A stretch of 64,000 nucleotides of DNA from Phaseolus vulgaris (GCF_000499845.2 NC_023750.2:8461082-8525081), one strand, 5' to 3'. Positions 1 to 11,083 are shown, counted from the first letter of the stretch. Made by a program: numbers and translations. Notes: generated from the letters alone by a model not told the origin.

Positions 1-1994
1 TGAACGCTCCTTCGACATACAATATCCTGTTGGGAAGGTCGACACTCAACAAGATAGGAGTTGTGCCCTCCACGAGGCACATGAAGGTAAAGTTACCTTC
101 AATGGAGGGGGTGGTCATCACCATTCGCTATGATCAAAAGAAGGCAAAGAAGTGCTATGAAAACAGCCTCAAGAACAAGAGATCGATATGCCACGTAACC
201 ACAACGCCGCCACCTGGCGTGGAGCCTGAGCAGGAAGACCGGCGAGTTGTGGATACAGTGTTGGAGGTGGCCGCCGAGGGCGATGTGATAATGGAGGATG
301 TCGAGGCGAGGTCCGAGAGCGCCGCTCGGGTGGAGGAAGAGAGAAACTGCCCGGAGATCGCCAGAGAGTTAGGTATTGTGAGAGCGCTAATCGCCAACGA
401 GAAGAGGCCTCGGCCGGTTGAGGATTGGCTTGAGAAGAAGATCGACGGAAAAACATTTAAGCTGGGGAAGACCCTAGATGGCGAGACACAGAACCATGAG
501 GAACAAAATGCCCGAGCTGACTTGCTAGCCAAGCTCGCCAGTTCAGGCAAGGGTGGCAGGCAGAGGACTGTTACACAAGAAACTCTGAAGACACCTCGAG
601 CATTTGTAGCAGACCACCAGGTTCTTCAAGTTTGCAAGTCGATGAAAGGGATGACGAGGAGTCACAAATCTTTAACTCAAGAGACTTTGAGGACGTCGAG
701 AGTTAGAGCGCATCCAGTAGGAGAGGCGAAGATGACGCAAGTTTGCGCTATCCACGAACCAGATACATGGATAACGCCATACCAGCGGTACATGGCAGAT
801 AGCGTTCTCCAAGTGGATCTGACGGAGGCCAGAAAGGTAAAGAAGAACTCCAGCAAGTTCACCCTAATCGATGGTGAGTTGTACAGGTTTGGGTTTACAC
901 ACCCCCTGTTAGTATGTGTGCATGGAGAAAAGTGCATGAGAATTATGGCTGAGCTCCATGAGGGGATTTGTGGGAGTCACATCGGAGGTCGAGCCCTGAC
1001 AATAAGAACTCTCCGTGCAGGTTATTATTGGCCAACCATAAGGGAAGATTGCAAAAGATACGCCCAGCGGTGCAAGCAATGCCAGCAACACGCCGATTAG
1101 CACAAGGCCCCCCCAGAAGAGCTAAAGTCAATCTACAGCCCCTGGCCGTTCCATATGTGGGGAATCGATATTCTGGGACCTTTTCCGTTGGCGATCAGGC
1201 AAATGAAGTATTTGGTTGTGGCAATCGAGTACTTCACGAAGTGGATTGAAGCAGAATCGGTAGCCCAGATCACCGCGCACAAGATTCAGAGTTTCGTGTG
1301 GAAGAACATCGTGTGTCGCTTTGGTGTGCCCAAGAGTTTGGTATCAGATAATGGGACTCAGTTTGCAAGTCACCTGTTGAAGAATCTGTGCGAGGATATT
1401 GGAACACAACAGGTGTTTGCTTCTGTTGAGCATCCGCAAACGAATGGGCAAGTGGAGTCAGCTAATCGGGTGTTGTTGAGAGGCTTGAAGAGGAGGTTGG
1501 AGAAGGCAAAGGGATCTTGGGCGGAAGAGGTTCCCCGTATAATATGGGCATATCATACCACTGAGCAATCGGGAACTCATGAAACCCCGTTTAGCTTGGT
1601 GTATGGGTGCGATGCGATGATCCCAGTTGAAATCCAGGAAAGCTCGCCAAGATTCCAGAACTTCGTAACGGAAGACTCGAACGCAGAAAGGAGAATGAAC
1701 CTGGATTAGCTGGATGAGGTCAAGGAAGAAGCAAGGGTGAAGGCTGAAGCAGTAAAGAGAAGAGTTGAACACAAGTACAACTCCAGAATGAAACCAAGAC
1801 AATTCAGAGATGGCGACCTGGTGATGAGGAAGGCCCACCAGTATGAGATGCAGAACAAATTGTCGCCCAAGTGGACATGACCGTTTAGAATAACCGAAGC
1901 ACTCGGGAACGGCGCCTACCGCTTGGAAACAATGGAAGGAGGGGCGATTCCTCGCACTTGGAACGCCACCCACCTCAAGTTTTATTACAGTTAA
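1..1994 (+). pseudogene. Ty3/gypsy pol remnant: protease tail, RNase H tail, integrase
   Basis: The open frame at 30-1100 begins with sequence typical of the end of a retropepsin domain and the linker after it. At about 489-500 it jumps into the tail of RNase H (motif NARADLLAKLAS). All of reverse transcriptase and most of RNase H are therefore missing, although the frame stays open. An integrase H2C2 zinc-binding module follows (His...His...CKQC, about 950-1085), then a TAG at about 1098. The integrase core at 1155-1709 keeps MWGID, SDNGTQF and the third acidic residue in NGQVESANR. Further in-frame stops occur at 1708 (TAG) and about 1878 (TGA). The C-terminal integrase segment ends at 1994. 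This is a non-functional polyprotein gene. Confidence 0.9.
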
Positions 1995-2239
1995 AGCATT
2001 GTAAGTAGCAATAAAACAGTTTTTCAAGGGGGCACTCTTTTTCCCTAAAGAGGGTTTTTTAACGAGGTCACCCAATAAAGAAGGTTTTGAAGTTTATCAA
2101 AGTTTCCAAGCTCATTAAGTTTGCATACTATTCGTTTTTTAAGTTTCGGAAAGAGATTTCATCGCCTTTGTGTAATTTAAAGCAATGGTGAATTCAGATT
2201 GTATGCATCCAACACAAAATCTTAGAGTATAAAGTTTTA

Positions 2240-2390
2240 AAGAGGTAAGAGTTAAGTTTTAAGTCCTCATCGCCGTCTGGCGATCGGAGGCATCAACATA
2301 AAGTTTTTAAGTCCTCATCGTCATCTGACGATTGGAGGCACGAGTATAAAGTTTTCAGTTCTCACCACCGTTCGACGAGAAACTATTTAA
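2240..2390 (+). repeat. Short repeats around inverted CGATCGCC-like motifs
   Basis: Two to three copies of a roughly 60-bp unit, each with 'tcctcatcg', a small inverted motif and 'aaagttttaa'. Element C carries the counterpart in reverse complement at about 62815-63010, so this is a conserved non-coding feature of the family just downstream of pol. Confidence 0.55.
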
Positions 2391-3440
2391 AAGGACCTCC
2401 TCGCCTCAAGCGAGTGTAGGCGAGAAGAGAGAAAGTCCTTCTCACCCTCGAGTGAGTTCAGGCAAGAGCAGATTGCAAAGTCCTCAGTGCATCCGGGGAA
2501 GAGGAGATGTGATCCCTCGACAAAGTAGAGGCACCAGAGAAAGTCCTCCTCGCCTTGAGCGAGTCCAGGCAAGAGCAGATTGCAAAGTCCTCAGTGCATC
2601 CGGGGGAAGAGGAGATGTGATCCCTGGGCAAAGTAGAGGCACCAGAGAAAGTCCTCCTCGCCTTGAGCGAGTCCATGCAAGAGCAGATTGCAAAGTCCTC
2701 AGTGCATCCGGGGAAGAGGAGATGTGATCCCTAGGCAAAGTAGAGGCACCAGAGAAAGTCCTCCTCGCCTTGAGCGAGTCCAGGCAAGAGCAGATTGCAA
2801 AGTCCTCAGTGCATTCGGGGGAAGAGGAGATGTGATCCCTGGGCAAAGTAGAGGCACCAGAGAAAGTCCTCATCGCCTTGAGCGAGTCCAGGCAAGAGCA
2901 GATTGCAAAGTCCTCAGTGCATTCGGGGGAAGAGGAGATGTGATCCCTGGGCAAAGTAGAGGCACCAGAGAAAGTCCTCATCGCCTTGAGCGAGTCCAGG
3001 CAAGAGCAGATTGCAAAGTCCTCAGTGCATCCGGGGGAAGAGGAGATGTGATCCCTGGGCAAAGTAGAGGCACCAGAGAAAGTCCTCCTCGCCTTGAGCG
3101 AGTCCATGCAAGAGCAGATTGCAAAGTCCTCAGTGCATCCGGGGGAAGAGGAGATGTGATCCCTGGGCAAAGTAGAGGCACCAGAGAAAGTCCTCCTCGC
3201 CTTGAGCGAGTCCATGCAAGAGCAGATTGCAAAGTCCTCAGTGCATCTGGGGGAAGAGGAGATGTGACCCCTGGGCAAAGTAGAGGCACCAGAGAAAGTC
3301 CTCCTCGCCTTGAGCGAGTTCAGGTAAGAACAGCTTAGAAGTCCCCAACGCATCCAGGGGAAGAGGAGATGTAACCCCTGGGCAATTTGAGGCACCAGAA
3401 AAAGTCATTCTCACCCTCGAGTGAGTTCAGGCAAGATGAA
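2363..3440 (+). repeat. Tandem array, ~9 copies of a 107/108-bp unit
   Basis: The marker 'gcagattgcaaagtcc' recurs with its g near 2471, 2578, 2686, 2793, 2901, 3009, 3117 and 3225, and degenerately at 3333. The spacing is 107 or 108 bp. Unit edges contain 'cgccttgagcgag' and 'gaggcaccagagaaagtcc'. The inner units are almost identical, while the outer ones (before 2460 and after 3330) are diverged, which is the pattern expected of unequal exchange. Because 108 is divisible by three, long open frames appear on both strands (for example 2484-3395 minus). They are repeat translations, not genes. Confidence 0.95.
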
Positions 3441-4041
3441 ATTGAAAGGTCAGGGGTGGGTGGCTGGGGAAGATTCGCAAAGGACATCTCACCACCTAAA
3501 TCATTGTTCCAAAACTCAGGCAAGATAGAGGGAGATCCAAAAGCCAGCTCTTCTTCCAGTCAAGAAAAGGTGTTTTAATTAAAAAGAAAATAGTGTCGCC
3601 GAAAGCCTATGGCTTTGTGGTTGAAACTCGAACGAAGAGATACACGGCGAGGACTAAGTGAGCAGAGTTTTTAGGCGGTGATATAGAAATGTGCATGACA
3701 CTTAGCGATTCAGGCGAACGATATTTCAGACAATAAGGTTGACCCAAGCCTACTGCCCAGTAAGTGATCTTGAATTAAATGTTATTGCTACGAACTAATG
3801 GTTTGTTCAGTTAAGTTGATTTTCACGGAATCAAGCATCGGTTGGTGCTAGGTTGATCTCTTTAAGACAAGAAGAACAAATGATTACACAACAGATAAAG
3901 GCGAAGCCATGTGCATATTTATATGTATTAAAACAGTTGGGATGAAGAAAAGGTCATTACGAATAAATTCATTGCACATAAACAAAGGTTCAATATATAA
4001 GTTTTTCAGAATGTTTCAAGTCAAAGTGGCAGATGGAAATA

Positions 4042-6232
4042 TTAATCTGAAGGTACAATTTTGCCATCTACCACTTCATGGCAAATCGAGAACTGAGAGA
4101 GGTCCAAGTCGGGTAAGCGCAAGCGAACTGCTCCAAGGCCGCGCCAAACCCTGAAGTCAGGACGTTTGCGACGTTGAGGTCGAGCTCTTCGATCTGTGTC
4201 TTTAACTTTTCGTTCTCCTCAAGCGCATGGGCAAGCTTTGCTGCAGACTCGCTCAACTCCTTGTTTTTCTCGCTCAGTTCCTTAGCTTTTTGGTCCCTGT
4301 CAGCTTCAACTTTGCCCAGAAGGTCCTCCCTCTCGATTGACTTGGCCTCGAGCTTATCCACATAGGCCTTGTTAGCCTTGAGGGCCCCCTCCAAGTTGGC
4401 TATCTTTTCCCTATGAGGCACGAGTTTACTCTCGAGATCGACGGCCTCTAAGAGTTTGACATTGAGCTTTTCGCGTAGCTCAGTGCTACTTCTACGTTCG
4501 CTCCGCAGCTCGTCCCGTAGGGCATTCTCTAGCTGTGAAAACTCCAGTCCCCGCATCGTAATATCACACTTAAGTTTTTGGACTTGGGCCCTCGCAGTGC
4601 TAGCTTCGAACTCGTATTGGCACAAGGAGTCCCTTAGAGCCTCGCCCATCATCTTGTGAAGACGTTTCTCCACGCACTCAGTAGTTATGGCGCTGAGATG
4701 AGCGGCGTGGGCCTTCAAGACTTCCTCAACGGGGGTGGGGAGAGCAAGGATTGGAGGAGGTGTTGGGGGTTGGTTCTCGCCACCACCCTCGCAAGCTTGG
4801 GTGGCGAGAGGAGCATCAGAGCGTGGTGGTGAGACGGTTGGCTCCACTACAGGTTGGGGGGGTGATTGAGCGTCCACAAGTTGCTCTTGAGCGCCTCCAG
4901 CAGCTGAGGTGTTTGATGGGAGAGCATCCCCAGCGCTCTCAAAGGGTGTGGAAGCGGTGGGGGGATTCTCTGCATAGTTTGGGCCTGCGCTTTCGATTAC
5001 TGGTGGCTCAGTTGTGGTCGCTCTGTTCCTTTTGCAAACAAGCCCATCCTCAGTGCTTTCATCCTCTTCTTCGTCCGATACCACTGTAGGAGTCTTCCTC
5101 TTGGCCCTTTTTGGTGGTAGTTTTTTCCTCTCAGGGGAAGGAAGAGTGGCAAGGGAAGGTGGGTCCACTTGGGGGGACTTACCCAGGGCAGCAGCAGCTC
5201 CTGCAATTGAATTTGGAACGGTTTGGGAAACCGCGTCGAGTTTGTGACGTTTGACTATGGAGCGCAGCCTGGCCATGTGATCTTTCCCTAACATTGTATC
5301 TACACAAAAAGATCGATGCTTGCAAATCAATCCAGTTCAGGCAGTTAATAATGCAAAGGAGAGCAAGTGATGGGAACACTAATGCATGGATCAAACAGCC
5401 AAGAATGGGTACAGATCGGTGTAAAGCAAGCAAAATGGATGACGAGTAAAGGGGACTTGACATAGGAAAGAGAAATTCAGAGAAGAAGGGAGGGCAGACC
5501 TATGTGGAAGTCCAGTTGACTTTCAGCGAATTCAAACTTGATGATCGAGGAGGTGGCCAAAATGGTGTTGGAGGAGGCCACTTCTTTCCAGAAGCTGCAC
5601 AAGTCTTTGCCAAGCTCCCCCATTTTTTCTGGACTCCTAGCCTTCCGAAAGGTGTCCTTGGACTCCTTCTTCCCCTTGTTAACCCAGTACAAGGGGAATC
5701 CATCGAGAAGGGTAGGATCCCGATCATTACAGCACACGCAGACAAACTTGCTCTTCCAGTCTTTGTAGGATTGCAAGAAGATTGAGAGGATGGACCTCCC
5801 AGCAATCCCATTAAGGCTCACCCACAGACGATCCCCCGGGTTCTTGGCCTCGAACAAAAATAGGAATACGTCTACAGAGGCTGGGTGGCCTATGTGTGCG
5901 CAGATAATTTGATATGCCCTGATGAACGCCCAGCCGTTGGGGTGCAGCTGGGCGGGGGCAATGTCAAGCTCGATTAGAAGTTCCCTCTCAAAGTGAGTAA
6001 AAGGGAATCTGAGCTTGAACTTCTTGAATGCGGTTGTGTAGACGAAGCAGAAGGGGTGGTCGTTGTTTCCTGCATCGTCAGTACAGACAGGTTCCCCAGG
6101 AAGACAAGGAAGAATGGCCACCTTGTCGTCATGTTCCTTACTAAAGGAAAGGAAAAACCTAAGCACAGGAAAAGCAAAACAGAGAACAAACAGCCCACAA
6201 CGTATGCTCCAGACAGTTAATGGATGATGCAA
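4042..6232 (-). pseudogene. Antisense ORF of Tat element A (putative gypsy-type transposase family)
   Basis: Two exons on the minus strand. Exon 1 (about 6232-5500) carries the conserved block FERELLIELDIAPAQLHPNG followed by SVDVFLFLFEAKNPGD, the hallmark of the plant family Pfam calls 'putative gypsy type transposon' (PF04195). The donor after 5500 and the acceptor before 5299 match the intron of the homologue in element C. Exon 2 encodes a basic segment (KKLPPKRAKRKTP), a Pro/Ser-rich linker and a long coiled coil (about 4180-4640). The N-terminus is missing: leader sequence is fused directly to the 'SKEHDDKVAILPC' region, with loss of the start codon and about 100 residues. A one-base deletion near 4108 shifts the last residues. 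The function of this family is not established. Confidence 0.8.
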
Positions 6233-6593
6233 ACCGATTAAAATGTAGCAAATATCAGTGGGAGGGATAGAAAAGTTACCTTTTGATAGTCAGAAAAGCG
6301 TTTCGTAAGATGGTGATTGAGGGAGTCAAAGCATTCGCTGAGGCGTTTCGAAAAGTTTGAGAATGAAGAAGAAAATAATGGAACAGTGAAGTGGCGCGAG
6401 AATTTTAAGAGTTTCGAACATTACAAGAAGCGCAAACGGTAGGAAATGATGGTCGTTGATAAGTCCACGTGTCAGTTAACAGGAAGGGGTTGGTGAAGTG
6501 TCAAATCAGTAAATGGAGTGGGCGTTAGCGCGCGAAGCCACGTAGATCGCTGAAGTTTCAACTTCTTAGTCTTCTCGCCGGACGAATCACGGC

Positions 6594-7050
6594 TTATGTA
6601 CCGATTAGGTCATCGGGTGTGATGACAGGGACAAGAGAAAGGTGGGTGGTCAAGAAGTGTACATAGTCGTCGTTTGTGGAGGTGGCGCTCTGCAACATAC
6701 GTAATCAGGCGTCGGCAGGTTGTGCCATCGCCGAAACAAAAGATCAGGTGGTCTGACATCGCCGCGGAAAGCAAATTGCCGGTTCTCCCAGTAAACCCAG
6801 ATAAAAGCTGTCGGGGTCTCAGGCGAGGAAGTTCGAGCGCATGAGAATCCCTCGCAGGTACGAAGGCCAAGCGAAGCTATGAGTGAAGAGATCAAGAGAA
6901 GGGTATATACCGTAACTCAAAAGGAAAGAATGGAGAATAGGAGGGAAGAGCACGTGCTACCTAAAGAGTTAAGGTCCAACACGATGGAGGGGGGTATTGA
7001 AAGTAACGCACACGGTATAGCAAAGAAAGCAGAAGCAGACACAAACATGC
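6594..7050 (+). repeat. Degenerate 3' LTR start of Tat element A
   Basis: The sequence 'ggcttatgtaccgattagg' at about 6590-6609 aligns with the polypurine-tract/LTR junction of element C (reverse complement 'ggggcttgtgtaccgatca'). The following 30-40 bases (a 'tcatcgg...gatgac' pattern) also resemble the element C LTR start. The G-run of the polypurine tract is lost here. Similarity fades after a few hundred bases, so the LTR is truncated or strongly diverged and its right edge is not resolved. The open frames at 6610-6895 on the minus strand look like chance frames. Confidence 0.5.
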
Positions 7051-7230
7051 AAAGATAAAGCGCGTAGCGTTTAAACATAAATCAAGCGTAAATCAAGAGT
7101 TACGATTACAGATAAAGTTCATGATAGTTGCAAATTGAACAAGAGACAATCATATACACATCCAATATTCATACGAAAAACAAAGTCAGGCCACTCTTTA
7201 GAGGCCTCCGGAGTTTGAGCTGGGTGATGC

Positions 7231-8178
7231 TCAAGCCCCATCCTCGGGCCTCAACGCCTGGGCCAACAGCGACCTTCGTTGCCTGTTTATCTTCGAACCT
7301 GCGCCAAAAGGGACAAGCATGGTAAAAGACGGGTACAAACTAAGGCACTACAAGATAAATCATGCAAGAATCCAGCAAAAGCAAGGAACGGGAGGTTATA
7401 AGGGGAATCTCTCATACCTATGTATTTTTCCAGAGCCTCAGCGTTGTATTCCAGGCTTATCAAGGCGGCAGCGTCAAAGCCCCCCGCACCAGCCAAGATC
7501 CGGCAAGCCTCTCGATCGTTCGAAGGCAGCCTCTTAAGAGACCTGGACTTCAGGGCTCTTACCTCCTTCACCCAATACAGGGGGAAGCCGTCAAGGGCAG
7601 AGGGTACGAGGTCGGAGCATCAAACCTTGAAGAACTTGCCTTTCCACCCCGTGAAGGAGTGCTGGAATAGGGTTAAGAGGACCCTACCGGGAACGTTGCT
7701 GAGAGTCACCTAGAGATTATTCCTTTGCCTCTTCACTTCGAAGAAGTGAAGGAAGATGTCAACCGAAGGTGCACACCCTAGGAAACCAAACAGTATGTCG
7801 AAGGCTTTGACAAAGGCCCAACTGTTAGGGTACAACTGGGCTGGGGCAACATTGATCTCCGTTAGCAGTTCCCTCTCGAACCTGGAGAAAGGCAGACGCA
7901 CGCCACTTGAAGACCACCTGATAGAAATAAAAAAAGGGGACCCCGTTGTTGGCCCGCTCATCCCCGCACACCGGCTCCCCTAGAGTGCAAGGAAGCACTG
8001 CGATATCATCGTCGTGCCTTTTCGCAAAGGCACGGTGGTCATAGATACTCGGGTCCCCTACATGGTCCCTCCAAGCTCTGGTGGAAACTAGGCTCGAGCA
8101 CTCGTCAAGTAGTTTGTCTGAGGCCCATGCATAAAGATCCCTATGATTAACCCTAGAGGAAGGAGGGTCGGCAGTCAT
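7231..8178 (-). pseudogene. Antisense ORF of Tat element B, frameshifted
   Basis: The ATG at 8178 opens MTADPPSSRVNHRDLYAW. It is followed in a shifted frame by RFERELLTEINVAPAQLYPN and SVDIFLHFFEVK (about 7890-7740), the same conserved core as the antisense ORFs of elements A and C. A third frame gives a 'GGFDAAALISLEYNAEAL' tail (about 7490-7440). The likely exon 1 end is at 7418 (GTATG donor). A short second exon runs from 7298 to a TGA at 7231, so this family lacks the long coiled-coil exon of A and C. At least two frameshifts separate the three frames. Neighbours are the leader and the polypurine tract of the same element. Confidence 0.7.
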
Positions 8179-8614
8179 CTTAGCACGTACTGTCAATAAA
8201 GGAACTAAAGATCGAAGAAGAAGGGTTCAGCAGTAGAGTAGAAGGAAATAGTCGACGAGGAAAGAACGCGGGGAAAGTTCTTTGGAAGGAAGATGAACAG
8301 TACGGATAAGATGTGAAAGAGTAGAAACAATGAGTTAAAGTGCAGGGTCTTCAAAGACTCGAGCGTTACAATTGAAGCGCCAAAGGACGCTAAATGAGCA
8401 CCGTGTGATTGGGCCACGTGTCACGAGATTAAGGTACGACCCGAAGTGTCACCTTTCTCGCTCAGAGAATATCACATCGTCAGAGTCCTTGAGGGTACAC
8501 CGCGCCGGTGGTGCAGAAAATGTCACGTCAACCGGTCAGGGAGTTACATGTCATCAAAATGCCGCGAAGACAATAGGGGCGAGGAATTAGTCTTCTCGCT
8601 GAAACAAGTGCCAG

Positions 8615-8631
8615 CTCAAGACTGGGGGGCT
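8615..8631 (+). promoter_or_regulatory. Polypurine tract of Tat element B
   Basis: The stretch 'tcaagactggggggct' lies directly before the LTR start. The same motif occurs on the minus strand at 58251-58265 before the element C LTR. Such tracts prime plus-strand DNA synthesis during reverse transcription. Confidence 0.8.
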
Positions 8632-8737
8632 TGTGTACCGTCCCGTCCCCGGGCGTCGACCAGAAGTCAAGGTCACACGCATGGTGGGACCCCTCAAGGG
8701 ACCCAAGGAAGGAAAAGTCAACAGGTCGACTGCTCGC

Positions 8738-8830
8738 GACGTCGCCAAAGTAAGACGTCGCCCTAAAGTAAGACGTCGCCCTAAAGAAAGATGTCGCCCT
8801 AAAGAAAGACATCGCCCAAGAGAGACGTCG
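8738..8830 (+). repeat. 18-bp minisatellite in LTR B (about 5 copies)
   Basis: The unit 'agacgtcgccctaaagta' is repeated about five times with single-base changes (gacgtcgcc, gatgtcgcc, gacatcgcc). Each copy contains a palindromic GACGTC, a bZIP-type core. Regulatory meaning is only a possibility. Confidence 0.8.
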
Positions 8831-9338
8831 GGCCTCGACAGTCCAGAACAGTAGCAAAGTGAAGGGAAAGGTGGCTTCAAGACCACAAGTTCTAGGACCA
8901 GTAGGGGATATCCTGACTCGTGAAGTATCCACGCCACCGCTGGGAGACCCTGGAATAGATACGACCATGAGAGGGCCATAACCAGGGGAGAACCACGTGC
9001 ATGGTACGAGAGAAAGGAAGATACACCCCCAGGGCAAGTGATCAGTGATTGGGGTGCATGAGTTGGCACCCAAAAAAGTCAACCCACGTGACAGAAGCAC
9101 TTCGTAGAAAAGAGGCCTCACACGATGGAATAACCCTAAGTTGAGTGGCGGCGATGTGGGACCCTCTCCACAGAATAACGATCAAGTCAGAGGGGCACGT
9201 GGCAGTGCCCACGTACTCATTAAAGGTTTCAGGGGAAGTTTGTCAAGGTACGCGTTAAGTAAGTTAAGATTCGTGTATTCCAAGGAATGTTTTTATACGC
9301 TTTCAATGCGCTTTAATGCTCTTTAACGATGAGAGATG

Positions 9339-9346
9339 TATAAAAA
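9339..9346 (+). promoter_or_regulatory. TATA box in LTR B
   Basis: 'tataaaaa' lies about 700 bp into the LTR, upstream of a C/T- and A-rich R/U5-like stretch. It is the expected position for the retrotransposon promoter. Confidence 0.5.
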
Positions 9347-9703
9347 GGGACCTTGGGAGCATTTGAAAGGGAGAGAGTTTTGACCTAATTCTCATAGTCA
9401 CATAGAGCACAAACCCTAATTGTTCTTGACGGCGCACCCAGCTGTGAGCACGAGGCAATTAGGGCAACGCAGTTCTAGTTACATAGTTTCAGTCATTCAG
9501 TATAGTTCTCGACCACCTTCAGAGGGTGTGTCACCTTTTGATGTTTCTCGCTAGCGGACTTGATCGTCAGAGTGCAAACGGTCGCGAGGGCGCTCCTTTG
9601 TTCACTTCTTTTTCAGGTACTCATAGACGGAGCAAAACGAAGGTGCCCTAGCTCGCGAGGACAAGCCACGCGCAAAGACAATCCCGGTCAACCGGCGGGA
9701 ACA

Positions 9704-10939
9704 ACTCTTATTTCTATGGTTTGTCAAATGTGGACCGTGATTTGAGTTTGAGAGGAGAAAATTGACCAAAGATGATGTTAGAGAGTTGATTTATCAAGAG
9801 GTATGGAAAAAAGTACACCGAAATCGTTGTTGAGTTGGTGATCTTAGTTTGAACATAGTTTCTTGTGCTTTGTGGTTGGATTTACTATGTCTTTGTCTAT
9901 CCATTAGTTCACATGGCAGAGACTTGTTTTGTTCATAACATAAGATTCTTGGTTGTGTTCTACCTAACCTATCAACCATATTTAGAAATGTAAGTATAAA
10001 AGAATACTATATATTTTACCATAATTTAGCAAATTTGGGACCTTTGCTGCAAATCAAAGTAGTAGTTGAATGTCTACTATGCAAAAGTTGTTAAAAAAGT
10101 CTTGAAATATGAGCCTAGTACTGGGCACATGGTTGGTGACTTGAGATTTTTAACTTAGGAATTATTTATATTTTATTGTTTTGGTTGGATAGTAATAAGA
10201 CCAAATAGCAAACAGAACAAAGTCTTTGATTGTAATTTAAGTTGGTTGTAATTTAGCTTAAGCTTAATTTTGGAAAAAAATCATGCCAAGTAATACCACT
10301 TTTCTCATTTAGTTCTCGCATCATTAGTCTCTTTTATTGTCTTGAAATGAAACACTTGAGAAACTGATGATTTATCACAAGTGTTGCAGAATTTTCATAT
10401 CTGCATTTTTACTCCACCTCTGTTCAGAATTTTCTCCATGTGAGGGTGCATTATTTTCTTTATTACTGCTGCTTGCATTGTCCAAATCTTTCTCAATTCC
10501 ACTATCTGTGAGGTTGAATGTGAATTTCAGGTTGGGAATAATTAGGGGATAAGTTGACTTTGTATGTGATTATTTTAAATATAGTATTGTCAACCTGGTG
10601 GTATTTTATTACTATTACTCTTAGTGGACTGAAAAATTGGTCTTGGCATCAGTGTTTGTTTTAGAATTTATAATAAAGTTAAGAGAGGTTAGTCTGAAGC
10701 ACATACTATGATACTACCTTACTAAAAGTTACTATGAGCTTTATCTTTCAAGTGATTTTATTTCACTCTGTTCTTGTGCATATTAGATGATGTCTTTTTC
10801 TTGTTAATATTTATTTTTCCATTGTACCTGTTGACCTTTCGCGTCTTGGTTAATGTTTTTATGATATTGCTCCTGTTTCTTTTATTTTTACTTTCATCAA
10901 CATTCATTAGTTATCTATATTTTATCGTTTATGTTACAG
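9704..10939. other. Intergenic, no gene recognised
   Basis: AT-rich DNA with stop codons in all frames. The open frames at 9794-9979 and 10367-10552 lack recognisable motifs. I see no structured repeat. Confidence 0.6.
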
Positions 10940-11083
10940 CTAATGTTTAGTTCTCATTTGACCAAATCTACTGCCGAGAAGTTCAAAGGCCAAATCTTAG
11001 AAGCATCTGAATCTGTCCTTGGATCATCTATAGCAATAGAAATTAGATGTGAGTCAAACAAAGATGTTACTTGCTGCAATTGA
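10940..11083 (+). pseudogene. STICHEL/DNA polymerase III gamma-tau-like exon fragment
   Basis: After a splice-acceptor-like 'ttacag', 47 codons read in frame to a TGA. They contain AEKFKGQILEASESVLGSS and IAIEIRCES. This matches, from memory, the conserved C-terminal block of plant STICHEL-like proteins (AEKFR..IL.AFE.VL.S..TIEIRCE). No other exon of the gene is seen nearby, so this is probably a captured or degraded single-exon fragment. The family assignment is by pattern only. Confidence 0.4.

Larger units (their letters stand above)
1..7050 (+). mobile_element. Tat-lineage Ty3/gypsy retrotransposon A, 3' part
   Basis: The element enters from the left edge in plus orientation. The order seen is: pol remnant (1-1994), non-coding DNA with tandem repeats (2240-3440), an unannotatable stretch (3441-4041), a spliced antisense ORF on the minus strand (4042-6232), a leader-like segment (6233-6590) and the start of a 3' LTR at about 6594. 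Antisense extra ORFs between pol and the 3' LTR are known in Tat-lineage elements such as Grande and Retand. The leader at about 6200-6590 aligns by eye, reverse-complemented, with 58260-58650 of element C, so the two are relatives. The right boundary is uncertain, because LTR-like sequence fades between 6900 and 7050 where element B begins. Confidence 0.75.
7051..9703 (+). mobile_element. Tat-lineage Ty3/gypsy retrotransposon B, 3' end
   Basis: A second 3' terminus in the same orientation as element A. It contains an antisense ORF (7231-8178), a leader (8200-8610), a polypurine tract and a complete-looking LTR. Pol is absent, so either element A replaced or interrupted the upstream part, or a deletion fused the two. 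The left limit at about 7050 is inferred from the loss of similarity to LTR A. Confidence 0.65.
8632..9703 (+). repeat. 3' LTR of Tat element B
   Basis: It starts with TGTGTACCG immediately after the polypurine tract, identical to the LTR start of element C. The end is inferred at '...ggcgggaaca' (CA at 9702-9703), by analogy with the 'gtcaaccggc' motif shared with the element C LTR end. The U3 contains an 18-bp minisatellite and a TATA box. The true right end could differ by tens of bases. The partner 5' LTR is not in the window, so target duplication cannot be checked. Confidence 0.7.

Noticed and set aside
2484..3395. Long minus-strand frame (303 codons) and plus-strand frames over the same region
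   Set aside because: They are translations of the 108-bp tandem repeat, whose length keeps frames open; there are no domains or splice context.
2363..3440. CRISPR-like regular repeats
   Set aside because: The repeats are contiguous 108-bp units with no unique spacers, in plant retrotransposon DNA.
6610..6895. Minus frames of 81-86 codons
   Set aside because: They overlap the degenerate LTR of element A and have no recognisable features.
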